Both the position numbers and the translations under genes were made by a program. A stretch of DNA of 57,822 nt from a virus. The notes under the pieces are model-generated. The model made no database searches and was not told where the DNA came from. It saw only the letters and a list, made by a program, of their open reading frames with translations. The stretch covers positions 1-57,822 of IMG/VR virus record IMGVR_UViG_3300036885_000101, one strand, 5' to 3'. Of the stretch, positions 1 to 8,765 are shown in pieces; within the stretch, counting starts at the first letter, position 1, and each line of letters starts with the position of its first letter.

Positions 1-114
1 GATTACGATACGAAAGTGCTTGAAGCCGATTCGAAGAAGCAGGGCTACAAAACGAAGGTAAAAAAGCCTTCCGAAAAAAAGGAGAATGGCAATGCCGCAA
101 AAAATCCTTCATAA
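1..114 (+). CDS. Small lysine-rich protein, 3' part (5' end at window end)
   Basis: This is the second copy of the gene whose complete form is at 57687-57809. Only its last 37 codons are present here because the sequence is cut inside it. The product is Lys-rich and has no recognisable domain. Its end overlaps the start of the protease gene by 23 bases, which suggests translational coupling. Confidence 0.6.
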   Translation, partial: DYDTKVLEADSKKQGYKTKVKKPSEKKENGNAAKNPS

Positions 115-127
115 GCTCATGGGAAGC
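1..127. repeat. Direct terminal repeat, left copy (127 bp)
   Basis: Bases 1-127 are identical to 57696-57822. A small gene and the start of the head protease gene run across the junction intact, so the ends join without disrupting coding. An exact 127-base overlap equals a common maximal assembly k-mer, so it most likely marks a circular assembly (unit length 57,695 bp) rather than a true phage terminal repeat. Confidence 0.95.
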
Positions 128-2119
128 GAAGTGCTTTCCGCTGACCCGAAAACGCTGACTGTCGAGCACTTCATATCAACGGAGAAGCAGGACGAAGACG
201 GCGACATCATGGATCCGGAGTCAATGACGCAGCGGGGTAAGGTTGTCGTCCTACAACAGCATGGTAAAGACCCGAAGCAGGGCAACGAGCCGATTGCAAA
301 GAACCTCGGAATACGCCCAGGCGTTCACCCGAAGAGCGGCAACCAGGGATTGATTGCCAAGACGCAGTTCTATGACGGTTCGCACCTAACGCCGCCGGAC
401 AATACCGGCAAGCGCCTCTATGAGAAATCGACGCAAGGCTTCATGCCGAATTGGTCGATAGGATGGCTCCCAGGCGAGAACAAGGGCGATAACAACCCGG
501 TCAAGGGCGGCATGTTGCGCAAGAACTGGCGTTTGCATGAGTACAGCCTTGTCGGGGTGGGCATGAACGATGAAGCAACATGCGCCGATGAGTACAAGTG
601 CAAATCATTCGGGATGACCAAAGAGCAATTCGACAATGCTTTTCCGAGCGGCCGATTGTTCACCGTTCGCCTTGAGGGAAAAGATGTGGAATTTCCTGAC
701 TTCAGGATTGACCTCGTTGATGGCAAGCTGAAAATACAGGAAAAGGACGCGCTCGGATTCTACGGCGAAAAGGACTTTCTGGACAGTACCGAAGAAGTCA
801 AGTTTGCCGTGGGCGCTGAAATGGTTTGCATTGGCGGGCAATGCGAACTTGTTGGAGAAGGTAAGCCTTTTCCGAATGAACATTCATGCCGTCTTTTACA
901 GCCAGTCAAGGACGCTTCGACACGCCGCAAGAATAGTGCGCAAAAGCATGAAGGCAAGTCCTATGACGTGATTTACCAGAAACAGAACGGGAAATGGGTT
1001 CAACAGGCGTACAGATACAGCAAGGACTCGTGGACTTCCGAACAAGCCGCCGCTCATTGCAAAAGCCATGATGGATCATTTACGGGCGCAAAGGAAATAG
1101 TCAAAGAGATGCCGACAGAGGCCAAGATTGCCCATAAGGTCATGCATATGGCGCACAAGGACATGATTGAGAAGATGAAGAAAGCCGCATGCACGAAGAC
1201 CGAAGGCAACACTTCCTCAATGGAAGACATGGGTAATGATGCGCTGAATGAATACCGCGGGCTTGTCGAGGATCACGTTGAAAAGTACATCAAATCTGTC
1301 CAGGCGAACAATGCCAACCCTGAATTCGACGAGGATGACCACGGCGTTGGCAAAGGTTTTGAGCATGCCCGCGTCAAGGTTCATCACGATGCTTTGAAAA
1401 CCGTTCATGCTGCCTTCATCAAAGAAATTCACGCATGCAAGGACAAGGCCGATTTGAATTCCCGTATTGCCGCAAAGGAATTGCTTGACCAGCATCACAA
1501 AGAAGCGTTGCCACATGCGGTTAAATTCATGACAGCATTCGGTGAAGTGAGAACCGAAAAAGGATTTTCAACGAAGTCTATCGAAGAAAAAACGGAAATG
1601 TCCATTGCCTGTCAGACTCTTCGAACTCTGTTTGATGGCGTTTTCATGGAGGCGTGCGAACAGGCATACGACAAGGAAAAGGACACTATTACCGAAGAGG
1701 AACTTGCAAAAGGTATTCTTGATGAATTCATAGAGCTTGCACTTCCTCCCCTTGCCGAATTCATGGACATCATACGAGGGCCTGACAACGACGGCGATGA
1801 GGATACCGAAGAGGAAGATACCGAGGATATGCTGACCAAGAAAGATGCGCAGGACTTTCTTGCAAAGAAAGATCACATCGAAATCAGCCTTGATCTCAAA
1901 GGCATGGAAGCGGTCATCAAAACGATAACCGATGAGCAACTTTCCGCAATGAATAAGCAGCTTGCCGAACTTTCAAAACAAAACGAACTTCAAGTAAAAT
2001 CGTTGTTTGATAAATTCCGTTTAACTTTCCCTTCGGGCGACAGGAGAACGAAAACGTCGGACGATGATATTTACCAGAAGGTAATAGAGGGCGTATCATT
2101 CAAAATAGGAACAAAATAA
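92..2119 (+). CDS. Prohead protease with C-terminal scaffold-like region
   Basis: Predicted head maturation protease of the HK97/XkdF prohead-protease type, 675 aa. The first ~170 residues carry the family pattern: a DEDGDIM segment, LQQHG with a likely catalytic His, WSIGW, and HEYSLVGVG containing the likely catalytic Ser near residue 153. Residues ~285-340 hold a Tyr/Trp-rich segment seen after such proteases (WTSEQAAAHCKSH). The C-terminal ~130 residues are very acidic and then coiled-coil-like, as expected of a scaffold that is cleaved during maturation. It lies immediately upstream of the capsid gene. I chose the second ATG at 92 because GGAG at 81-84 sits 7 bases before it; the ATG at 86 is only one base from that site. 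Protease role is family inference; the scaffold role is weaker. Confidence 0.8.
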   Translation: MPQKILHKLMGSEVLSADPKTLTVEHFISTEKQDEDGDIMDPESMTQRGKVVVLQQHGKDPKQGNEPIAKNLGIRPGVHPKSGNQGLIAKTQFYDGSHLTPPDNTGKRLYEKSTQGFMPNWSIGWLPGENKGDNNPVKGGMLRKNWRLHEYSLVGVGMNDEATCADEYKCKSFGMTKEQFDNAFPSGRLFTVRLEGKDVEFPDFRIDLVDGKLKIQEKDALGFYGEKDFLDSTEEVKFAVGAEMVCIGGQCELVGEGKPFPNEHSCRLLQPVKDASTRRKNSAQKHEGKSYDVIYQKQNGKWVQQAYRYSKDSWTSEQAAAHCKSHDGSFTGAKEIVKEMPTEAKIAHKVMHMAHKDMIEKMKKAACTKTEGNTSSMEDMGNDALNEYRGLVEDHVEKYIKSVQANNANPEFDEDDHGVGKGFEHARVKVHHDALKTVHAAFIKEIHACKDKADLNSRIAAKELLDQHHKEALPHAVKFMTAFGEVRTEKGFSTKSIEEKTEMSIACQTLRTLFDGVFMEACEQAYDKEKDTITEEELAKGILDEFIELALPPLAEFMDIIRGPDNDGDEDTEEEDTEDMLTKKDAQDFLAKKDHIEISLDLKGMEAVIKTITDEQLSAMNKQLAELSKQNELQVKSLFDKFRLTFPSGDRRTKTSDDDIYQKVIEGVSFKIGTK

Positions 2120-2120
2120 T

Positions 2121-3461
2121 ATGGAGCTCAAAGAATTCCAGGAAACCCTGACAAAGTGGCAGGGTGATATCCAGACTCAGGTCAACACGTTGCTCAAAGA
2201 GTCCGGCGACAAAGCCGATGGAGCGCGTAAAGTTCTGGAAACGGAACTCGACACCGTAAAGAAAACGCTAAACAGCGTCAACGAACAGCTCAAGACCATT
2301 TCGGCGCGGCATGTGCCGGGTCTGGACAAAGAGCTGGAAAAGCATCCCTTTGACTTCGGCATGCTTGCCAAAGCCATGTGCAATATCAAGTACGATATGC
2401 CGGGCGACCCGTGGGCGGAAGCCGGTCCCGAAAAAGAGATGATGGACCAGTCCATGAAACTGCGCGGCAAGGCTAACGAAGCCACGTCCGGCGCGGGCGG
2501 TGGATACCTGATTCCCGATGAAGTGACTAACAATTTCATCGACATGATCGTAGTGAACATGCCCCTTGCTGATCTTGGCATGAATATTGTCAAAGGTCTT
2601 GTCGGAGAACTTCCCGTTCCTCGCAAAACGGCGCGTACCGCAGGCTACATGGTCGGTGAAAACGGCAAACCGCCGGAAAGCTCCGTCACATACGGGGAAA
2701 TCACCCTTCGACCCAAGAAGGCAGCGGCGTTCAGCAAGCAGTCGAATCGCCTGATCTATCAGAGCCGTGGGGTTTCTGACAAGATCATACGCGATGACCT
2801 CCAGTACATCCTTCGGCGCACGATTGAGCAGCAGGCCATGACCGGAGCAGGTGCAGGCAAGCAGGCCAAGGGCCTGTACCAGTTCACGAGCGGTATGACT
2901 CCTTCCAGTGTCGCTCTTGCGGGAACAGGAACGGCGTTGACGACAGGTGGCGGACGCTTCAAGATCGACGATGCCAACCTGATGATGGACGACATCGAAA
3001 GTGCCGATGAAGCCTCAACACCGGGCGCAAAGATGGGCTTCCTTATGCATCCGCGCGTTAAGAATGGCATGAAACGCGAGCGCGTGCAGTTCTACAGCGG
3101 ACAAGCCGCAAGCGCTGGCATGCCTATTCTGCCAATGAATCTGCTCATGACCGATAAAGTTCTGAGCGACCAGCTTGGCCAGAAAATCGCATGCACGACA
3201 CTCGTTCCGTTTAACGAAACGGTAGGAACGTCCACGACGTGCTCCCGCGTGACATATGGAAACTGGGATTTGTTCTGGATGGGTATGTGGCGTGACCTTG
3301 TAATCAAGGTTTCCGACGTTGCCAGTGACGGTTCCACGGGTTCCGCGTTCCTGGATGATCAGATTTACATTGTCCTCTTTCAGGAATTCGACACGGCGCT
3401 CATGAGGGAAACCGCGATGACGCAGGCGACCGGTGCAGAAACGACAAAAGCGAACTGGTAA
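2121..3461 (+). CDS. Major capsid protein, HK97 fold
   Basis: The 446-aa product forms the icosahedral head shell. Residues ~1-75 are a charged helical delta-like domain, likely removed by the upstream protease. The rest shows the HK97 capsid pattern: GGGYLIPDEVTN near residue 127, then PVPRKTARTAGYMVGENGK, a KKAAAFSKQSNRLI strand, RDDLQYILRRTIEQQAM helix and a TGAGAGKQAKGLYQ loop. Length is normal for the family (about 400-450 aa). It starts one base after the protease stop, so the two are probably translated together. Confidence is high from motif order and position. Confidence 0.93.
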   Translation: MELKEFQETLTKWQGDIQTQVNTLLKESGDKADGARKVLETELDTVKKTLNSVNEQLKTISARHVPGLDKELEKHPFDFGMLAKAMCNIKYDMPGDPWAEAGPEKEMMDQSMKLRGKANEATSGAGGGYLIPDEVTNNFIDMIVVNMPLADLGMNIVKGLVGELPVPRKTARTAGYMVGENGKPPESSVTYGEITLRPKKAAAFSKQSNRLIYQSRGVSDKIIRDDLQYILRRTIEQQAMTGAGAGKQAKGLYQFTSGMTPSSVALAGTGTALTTGGGRFKIDDANLMMDDIESADEASTPGAKMGFLMHPRVKNGMKRERVQFYSGQAASAGMPILPMNLLMTDKVLSDQLGQKIACTTLVPFNETVGTSTTCSRVTYGNWDLFWMGMWRDLVIKVSDVASDGSTGSAFLDDQIYIVLFQEFDTALMRETAMTQATGAETTKANW

Positions 3462-3473
3462 AGACCGGTTCAA

Positions 3474-3493
3474 AAACTGAGGGCTATCAGTTT
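3474..3493 (+). other. Small hairpin after capsid gene
   Basis: A 7-bp perfect stem (AAACTGA/TCAGTTT) with a 6-base loop lies between the capsid gene and the next gene. No U-tract follows, so it is not a standard terminator; it may be an mRNA-stabilising or processing hairpin. Confidence 0.35.
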
Positions 3494-3510
3494 CAAAAGG
3501 AAAAAGTAAT

Positions 3511-3972
3511 ATGTCCAGAATACAGGAAGTTGTAGAAAGCACGCTGGTCAAGGACATGCATCCGCCGGTAGTTCTTACCGGTGTGACGGCAACCTTCGGC
3601 CAGTCCATCGATACGCAGGGTTTTGACAGTGCGGTCGTCAAGCTCAGCGTGAACACCTTTTCGGCTCCCGCGACGTTGAGCGCGATCCTTTACGAGGACT
3701 CTACGGATCAGGGCGACCTGACGAAGGTTCCCGTGACGCTTGCGAATCTCGGCGTTATTACCGGTAGCGGTGCGAACCAGATCAAAATTGGCGGTATCGC
3801 AACCAAGAACTACAAGCGATATCTGTCGCTTCGCATACAGGCAGGACAATCGAATGGCGCGAACCCGACAATCGGAATTTCCGCGACGATGATCCTCGGA
3901 AAGGCTGAAAAGGAAATCGTGGCGAATTCGCCGGTGTTCAAACTTATTGATGACGGCATCAATAAGGCATAG
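3511..3972 (+). CDS. Possible head decoration or minor head protein
   Basis: Unrecognised 153-aa protein directly downstream of the capsid gene. It is rich in beta-forming and small residues (Thr, Val, Ser, Ala) with no Cys, signal peptide or coiled coil. Size, composition and position match capsid-stabilising decoration proteins of other siphoviruses, but no diagnostic motif is visible. A hairpin follows the gene and may lower transcription into the connector genes, consistent with a high-copy product. Function is inferred from context only. Confidence 0.5.
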   Translation: MSRIQEVVESTLVKDMHPPVVLTGVTATFGQSIDTQGFDSAVVKLSVNTFSAPATLSAILYEDSTDQGDLTKVPVTLANLGVITGSGANQIKIGGIATKNYKRYLSLRIQAGQSNGANPTIGISATMILGKAEKEIVANSPVFKLIDDGINKA

Positions 3973-3986
3973 TTTTTCACATTAAC

Positions 3987-4019
3987 AGGGGTGCGGGTGT
4001 CAAAGCCCGCATCTCTTTA
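3987..4019 (+). terminator. Intrinsic terminator or attenuator after decoration gene
   Basis: An 11-bp stem including two G-U pairs (3987-3997 with 4006-4016) and an 8-base loop ends in a short T-rich stretch (CTCTTT). It would reduce read-through from the highly expressed capsid genes. The T-tract is short, so partial termination is more likely than a full stop. Confidence 0.5.
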
Positions 4020-4031
4020 AAAAAGGGAAAT

Positions 4032-4877
4032 ATGCTGCTATCAAGTTACAATCGACTTCTCCGGTATTGTGGCGCGGATGACATCTTGACTGACAACGCG
4101 AACAATCGCCGCCAGCTTATGACATGGCTCCCTGCCGTATCAAAAAATATTGAGAATTGGCTCAATCGTGGAATTCAATATCAGACTACCTTCACGGAGT
4201 ATTTTGATGTGGGCTTCCACAAGAACGAATTCTATCCGAAATATATTCCCTTGATAAATATAACGGACGTGTATGTTGATTTCCTTGGTATGTGGGATGG
4301 GAGAGAGTCACAATTATCAAGTATAAGTTATCATCCTGGATTGAACGGAAATTCACTTGTGCTTATATTTGCGCGACCGTTTGAGACGAAAAAGGGATTG
4401 CGCCTTCGGTATGACGGTGGGCTTGCCCTTGATGCGGTGCAATCCGTCTATGTTGTTATGGAAACAGGCGGGCCTTTCACGCCTGGGAAATTTGTCCATG
4501 GCGAAACGTCGGATGCTGTCGGAATGACCGTTGCGGATACCGGGACATCAATGACAATAGAAGTTTTGTATGGTGCTTTTACAATAGGGGAAACCGTCAC
4601 CGAATGGGATACTGAAACCGGGCCTGGGAATTCTTCCGCAACTGCTGTTTTAGTATCGGCAACGAGCCTATCCCTTGCCGAATCATACCCGGAAATCGTG
4701 AACGCCGTTGAACTGCAAATCCGGTACATGAAAAAGAACAAAGACCGCTTCGAGCAACAGACAATCGGCAAGGACGGCACATCGAATCGGCGCGTAGGAT
4801 ACCGGGGCATGAACGACAACGAACTTCAGCCGGAAGTCAAAATGATGCTTGGATATTTGAGAAGGATTGCGATATGA
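4032..4877 (+). CDS. Head-tail connector (adaptor) protein
   Basis: Likely neck adaptor that docks under the portal, 281 aa. The N-terminal part is helical (LLSSYNRLLRYCGADD, then WLPAVSKNIENWLNRGIQY), as in HK97 gp6-like connectors. A beta-rich middle follows, and the C-terminal helix VNAVELQIRYMKKNKDRFEQQ precedes a LQPEVKMMLGYLRR tail typical of such adaptors. Residues ~145-215 look like an inserted beta domain (ETVTEWDTETGPGN), which explains the extra length. Its stop overlaps the next start (ATGA). Assignment rests on helix pattern and gene order. Confidence 0.65.
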   Translation: MLLSSYNRLLRYCGADDILTDNANNRRQLMTWLPAVSKNIENWLNRGIQYQTTFTEYFDVGFHKNEFYPKYIPLINITDVYVDFLGMWDGRESQLSSISYHPGLNGNSLVLIFARPFETKKGLRLRYDGGLALDAVQSVYVVMETGGPFTPGKFVHGETSDAVGMTVADTGTSMTIEVLYGAFTIGETVTEWDTETGPGNSSATAVLVSATSLSLAESYPEIVNAVELQIRYMKKNKDRFEQQTIGKDGTSNRRVGYRGMNDNELQPEVKMMLGYLRRIAI

Positions 4878-5353
4878 AAATCACCTGGACCTTTTCAAAC
4901 GTGCAAGATACCGTTGCAAAGATGGGGGTGAAGCGGGATAAGATTCTTGCGGCATCAAGGCGCGGGCTTATTCAAGGAATGCGTTTATTTGAGTCAAAAA
5001 TTCTTGTTGAACAAATGAGCGGACCTAAAACAAGTCCTACTACTCTCGCAGTTCGGCATGGTTCTGGTGGATTAAGAAGTAGTTGGACAATTAAACCAAA
5101 TGATACCAGTTTTGGCGGAATAACAATTGTAAAGCTAGCAACAAGGCAAACATACGCCGCCGTTCATCAGTTTGGTTCTCGTGATTGGGACGGGACTTTC
5201 GGGCCACATCCGCGAGTCAAGCGACAAGTAGGCGCTCCGAAGCGGCACAACATCCCGAAGCGCCTGCACATATACGAGGACTTTCAATCCAGTGGCCCGG
5301 CGATGCTTGGCCGCGCTGTTCGTGATGAAGTGGCAATGTTAGGCAACTTGTAG
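4874..5353 (+). CDS. Virion morphogenesis / tail completion protein (gp10 or gpG-like)
   Basis: The 159-aa product resembles the HK97 gp10 / phage virion morphogenesis group. It has an N-terminal helical segment (RRGLIQGMRLFESKILVEQM), then GGLRSSW, a YAAVHQFGSRDWDGTFGPHPR loop with the characteristic HQFG, and a C-terminal helix. These proteins act at the head-tail junction. The gene starts by a 4-base overlap with the connector gene, and the glycosyltransferase island begins 16 bases after it. Confidence 0.7.
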   Translation: MKITWTFSNVQDTVAKMGVKRDKILAASRRGLIQGMRLFESKILVEQMSGPKTSPTTLAVRHGSGGLRSSWTIKPNDTSFGGITIVKLATRQTYAAVHQFGSRDWDGTFGPHPRVKRQVGAPKRHNIPKRLHIYEDFQSSGPAMLGRAVRDEVAMLGNL

Positions 5354-5369
5354 AAAAGGATTCGAGGGC

Positions 5370-6053
5370 ATGGAAAAGAAGAAGATAGTAAGTTTTTCGC
5401 TTTGGGGAAGCAACGAAGGATACTGTCAAGGCGCAATAGAAAACGCCGAACTTGCGCCGAAGATATATCCCGGCTGGACTTGCCGCTTTTATGTTGATCC
5501 GATTGTTCCACGTGAAACAGTCACACGCCTTTTCGATCTTGGTGCTGAGATAGTTTACAGAGAAGAGTCAATCGACAATCTCGGACTATACTGGCGCTTC
5601 GGTCCAATGTTCGATGACAAAATGGTTGACCGCTTCATCGTACGCGATACCGATTCCCGGTTGAACGTCAGGGAAGCGCAAGCAGTGAAAGAGTGGGAAG
5701 ACTCCGGTATGCTCTTCCATATCATCCGCGATAATAACGAGCACAATATCAAAATCCTTGGCGGCACCTGGGGATCAAAAGCAGGGATCATTCCACATTT
5801 TAAGATGCTCATGGATTCGTGGATTTCAGGAATTCAGCCTGATAGCAGAAACCCACGCGGGATATACCACGGCACGGATCAGATTTTCCTTTCGACAATT
5901 ATCTGGCCGTTCATTGAAAATTGCCATATCGCACATGATAATTATTTCAAGTTCACTGGCAGAGAAAAGCCGTTGACTGTGAAGTTGAAGCGCGATGGAT
6001 ACGTGGGCATGGTGTTCGCGGAAAAAGACCGCGATAGAACATTACCACTTTAA
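5370..6053 (+). CDS. Glycosyltransferase-like protein (GT-A type)
   Basis: Predicted glycosyltransferase, 227 aa. It opens with a beta strand and sugar-nucleotide-type loop (VSFSLWGSNEGYCQGAIENA), followed by YPGWTCRFYVD. The acidic metal-binding DXD-like motif is FIVRDTDSR near residue 90. Later, YHGTDQIFL matches the acidic catalytic region of such enzymes. No membrane segment is present, so it should act in the cytoplasm, on a virion or host glycan precursor. It is the first gene of a ten-gene glycan island. The sugar and acceptor cannot be read from sequence. Confidence 0.7.
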   Translation: MEKKKIVSFSLWGSNEGYCQGAIENAELAPKIYPGWTCRFYVDPIVPRETVTRLFDLGAEIVYREESIDNLGLYWRFGPMFDDKMVDRFIVRDTDSRLNVREAQAVKEWEDSGMLFHIIRDNNEHNIKILGGTWGSKAGIIPHFKMLMDSWISGIQPDSRNPRGIYHGTDQIFLSTIIWPFIENCHIAHDNYFKFTGREKPLTVKLKRDGYVGMVFAEKDRDRTLPL

Positions 6054-6068
6054 ATAGAAGGATTTATT

Positions 6069-6362
6069 ATGCCTCTTAACATTTCAAAAATGGGATACTA
6101 CAACGATTTGGCTAAATTCATGTTACCGATAGGGTCAAGAAAATCAATAGCTGTAGATATAAGCAGTACTGATTTTCCCTTGACCACTCCGTGCAGGTAT
6201 CTGACGGCGGCAACGGGGACCGTAATATATGTTGACATAACGTCAGAGGAAGGTCTTGACGCGAATGTCCCTATCACGGTTGGAGTGCCTTGTATAAACA
6301 TTACCAAAATATACAAGGCCGGAACAGATTGTACGGGTATTCGTGCGTGGCCGGTTGATTAA
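6069..6362 (+). CDS. Small beta-rich protein, possible spike-base or decoration protein
   Basis: Unrecognised 97-aa protein. It has the pattern LTTPCRYLTAATGTVIYVDI followed by PITVGVPCINITKIYKAGTD. This layout (a threshold residue, then a beta strand after a TPCR-like segment, then TKIYKAGTDCTGI) is reminiscent of small phage spike-base/decoration proteins, including those of gene transfer agents. It sits between glycosyltransferase genes and could be the glycosylated virion protein. Homology is suggested by pattern only. Confidence 0.4.
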   Translation: MPLNISKMGYYNDLAKFMLPIGSRKSIAVDISSTDFPLTTPCRYLTAATGTVIYVDITSEEGLDANVPITVGVPCINITKIYKAGTDCTGIRAWPVD

Positions 6363-6382
6363 CGAACAATAAAGAGGGCAAG

Positions 6383-7120
6383 ATGTACGATAAAATATGG
6401 TTGATGGTCCCGACGTACAAGCGGGTCGAATGGATAAAACGATTCATTGATTCGGCTATCGAAATGGCGGAAAAACCGGAACAGATTGCCTTTTGCTTTT
6501 GCGTGAACCATAAGGATAAAGTTACTCAGGAATTTGTTGATGATTTTTGCAGTAATAAATGGAGAGATTCTTTTTTTATTATCGAAAAATCAATTCAGCC
6601 GAATCTTTCCTTGTATTTCAACATGATGTATGATTCGGTTACCGAAGAGCAGGGCGATTGCATTGTCTCCATGCTTGGCGATGACATGGTTTTTGAAACC
6701 AAAGGATACGATACTCGCATTCTTGACGAAATCAACAAGTCTGACGGAATCGGCGTTTTCTGGTGCGATGATGGATATATCGCGCATGAAAAATGCAGCG
6801 TCAATCTTTTCGTGACAAAGAAATTTGTCGATATTACCGGGAAACCGTTTATGTGTCCATATTATAAAGCGGATATGATAGATGCGGTTTGGTGGTTGAT
6901 CGGACAACAGACACAAACGGCTCACTATCTCAGCGATGTAACAATCAAGCACCTTCACAATACGTCTTTGAAAGATGGGTACGATCCAACTTTCCAACGC
7001 CTTGTACCTTTGCAGAAGTCGGCAAATGCGCCGGACAAGCAGAGGATAGGATATGTTTACGCGACGGCGGTATCAGGCAACATCATTTCAAGCGGGTACG
7101 GAAAATGGAATCAGATATAA
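6383..7120 (+). CDS. Glycosyltransferase family 2-like protein
   Basis: Predicted GT-A glycosyltransferase, 245 aa. The start IWLMVPTYKRVEWIKRFIDSA is the nucleotide-sugar-binding opening of family 2 enzymes. The DXD-type motif is SMLGDDMVF near residue 100. Acceptor-side residues follow (MCPYYKADMIDAVWW, HLHNTS). It is soluble. AGAGGG sits before the ATG. Its end overlaps the next gene by 16 bases, so the pair is translationally coupled. Confidence 0.75.
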   Translation: MYDKIWLMVPTYKRVEWIKRFIDSAIEMAEKPEQIAFCFCVNHKDKVTQEFVDDFCSNKWRDSFFIIEKSIQPNLSLYFNMMYDSVTEEQGDCIVSMLGDDMVFETKGYDTRILDEINKSDGIGVFWCDDGYIAHEKCSVNLFVTKKFVDITGKPFMCPYYKADMIDAVWWLIGQQTQTAHYLSDVTIKHLHNTSLKDGYDPTFQRLVPLQKSANAPDKQRIGYVYATAVSGNIISSGYGKWNQI

Positions 7121-7677
7121 TTCTTACAATTCTTATTTGCACAATACAAGCGCGAGAAAAGAAGCTCCGTCGATTGCTTGATATTCTAATACCTCAGATT
7201 GATTCGTCCGTTAGCCTTGTCATGAATGCCGATGACAACATGACCGTAGGGGAAAAAAGAAACAGGCTTGTAGGTGGAGCTGCGGGAAAATACGTTTGCT
7301 TTGTCGATGACGATGATTTGGTCAGTAATGATTATGTCAAGAAAATAACCGATGCGATTAAAAGCGGGTATCCTGATTGCGTCGGAATCCAAGGAATAAT
7401 GCTTACAAATTCAAATTGCCCGCGCCGGTTCTTTCATACGATTGAGGTCAATAACTGGTATACGAACGGTTCAGAATATTACCGGACACCAAATCACCTT
7501 AACCCGATAAAAAAAGAAATCGTGCAAAAAGTACAATTCAATTCGTTCAAAAGCTTCTGGGAGGATTTGGAATTCTCTTCATCGATAAAGCACCTATTGA
7601 AAACAGAGGTAATGATTGATGACCCCGTTTATTATTACCTTTACAATATGAAACCGAATGAGGTTATGTTCGCATGA
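7105..7677 (+). CDS. Glycosyltransferase family 2-like protein
   Basis: A 190-aa GT-A enzyme. The opening is ILTILICTIQAREKKLRRLLDIL, then GEKRNRLVGGAAGKYVCFVDDDDLVS, where DDDD is the metal-binding DXD motif near residue 69. WEDLEFSSSIKH near residue 152 fits the catalytic acidic region. I start it at the ATG at 7105, inside the end of the previous gene, because the family opening begins there; a longer reading in the same frame has no family-like sequence. It overlaps the next gene by 4 bases. Confidence 0.75.
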   Translation: MESDIILTILICTIQAREKKLRRLLDILIPQIDSSVSLVMNADDNMTVGEKRNRLVGGAAGKYVCFVDDDDLVSNDYVKKITDAIKSGYPDCVGIQGIMLTNSNCPRRFFHTIEVNNWYTNGSEYYRTPNHLNPIKKEIVQKVQFNSFKSFWEDLEFSSSIKHLLKTEVMIDDPVYYYLYNMKPNEVMFA

Positions 7678-8765
7678 GATTTTTTAGCATCGATCAACAT
7701 ATTTCGGTAATCGCCGACTTGAAAAACATCTTTGGCAAGCTCGGTCATACCATTGACGATGTCTGCCTCAGTGGTCATGCCGCAATTATGGGGCGCAAGA
7801 TTGATAGTATACCAATTCTTGACGGGAACAATTGGTGTGGATTCGTGCAGCAGAGGAAATGGGATGAATTCTTTCAGGCGTATCCTGACTTGGATGAAAA
7901 ATACGACGGGTTCATTTGCTGCTATCCACCTATATTTTCATACCTTTACAAAAGATTCAAAAAGCCTATCATCATAGATATTCCTATCAGGTACGAATAT
8001 CCTTGTCAGTCGAGCGCCGAAGATTGGAATAATTTCAACCAGTATTTGCAGGAAGGCGTTGACTCAAAACGGATTTACCTTGTTGCTAATTCTATCTACG
8101 AAAAAGAATATACTAAACTATTTCTTGATCGTGAAGTGCGATACATTCCGAGCCTTTGCTTGTATACCGGGATGAAATATGATCCTAAAAGGAATGAGTT
8201 TCTATACCGTGCTGCAAAGCCTTTTTCTGAATTGAACAATACCAATTTCAAATTGAAAAATCAGGTATTGGCTTTCGGTCATCCCTGGCAGGCCGTCGCG
8301 GAATATTCCGGCGTTGTTCACTTCCCGTACAATGTTTCAACCATGTCAACATTCGAAGAATATTCTGCAAATATTCCTCTGTTTGTTCCGTCCCTTGATT
8401 TCACAATGAAACTTTATTCAAAGGGCCTTGCATATCGCATGCTTGAACAAATTTCGTGGGCAGGAACATTTGGCCGCGAGTCCGGTTCGGTTATACCGGT
8501 GAAGCCTGGAATGCCGGACCCGAATGATTTCAAGAACGTGGAAGCCGTTCGATATTGGATGCAGTTTTCAGACTATTACAACGAAACAGCAATGCCGCAT
8601 ATCGTTCATTTTGATTCATTCGATGATTTGCATGATAAGGCTATGCATCTTGATCTTGATGCAATAAGCGATAAAATGAAAGCAACGAATTTCATACGGC
8701 AAGAAAAGACAATTGAATCATGGAGAACCCTACTCGAAACGGTAAAAAATGATCACAGGTTGTAA
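7674..8765 (+). CDS. Probable GT-B type glycosyltransferase
   Basis: The 363-aa protein has a two-lobed layout expected of GT-B enzymes. The N-terminal half contains KLGHTIDDVCLSGH and KYDGFICCYPPIF, and PIIIDIPIRYEYP near the interlobe region. The C-terminal half has VVHFPYNVSTMSTFEEYSANIPLFVPS, which matches the donor-binding lobe where an E-rich loop selects the nucleotide sugar. No signal or membrane segment is seen. Position in the island supports the call; exact family is unknown. Confidence 0.6.
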   Translation: MRFFSIDQHISVIADLKNIFGKLGHTIDDVCLSGHAAIMGRKIDSIPILDGNNWCGFVQQRKWDEFFQAYPDLDEKYDGFICCYPPIFSYLYKRFKKPIIIDIPIRYEYPCQSSAEDWNNFNQYLQEGVDSKRIYLVANSIYEKEYTKLFLDREVRYIPSLCLYTGMKYDPKRNEFLYRAAKPFSELNNTNFKLKNQVLAFGHPWQAVAEYSGVVHFPYNVSTMSTFEEYSANIPLFVPSLDFTMKLYSKGLAYRMLEQISWAGTFGRESGSVIPVKPGMPDPNDFKNVEAVRYWMQFSDYYNETAMPHIVHFDSFDDLHDKAMHLDLDAISDKMKATNFIRQEKTIESWRTLLETVKNDHRL

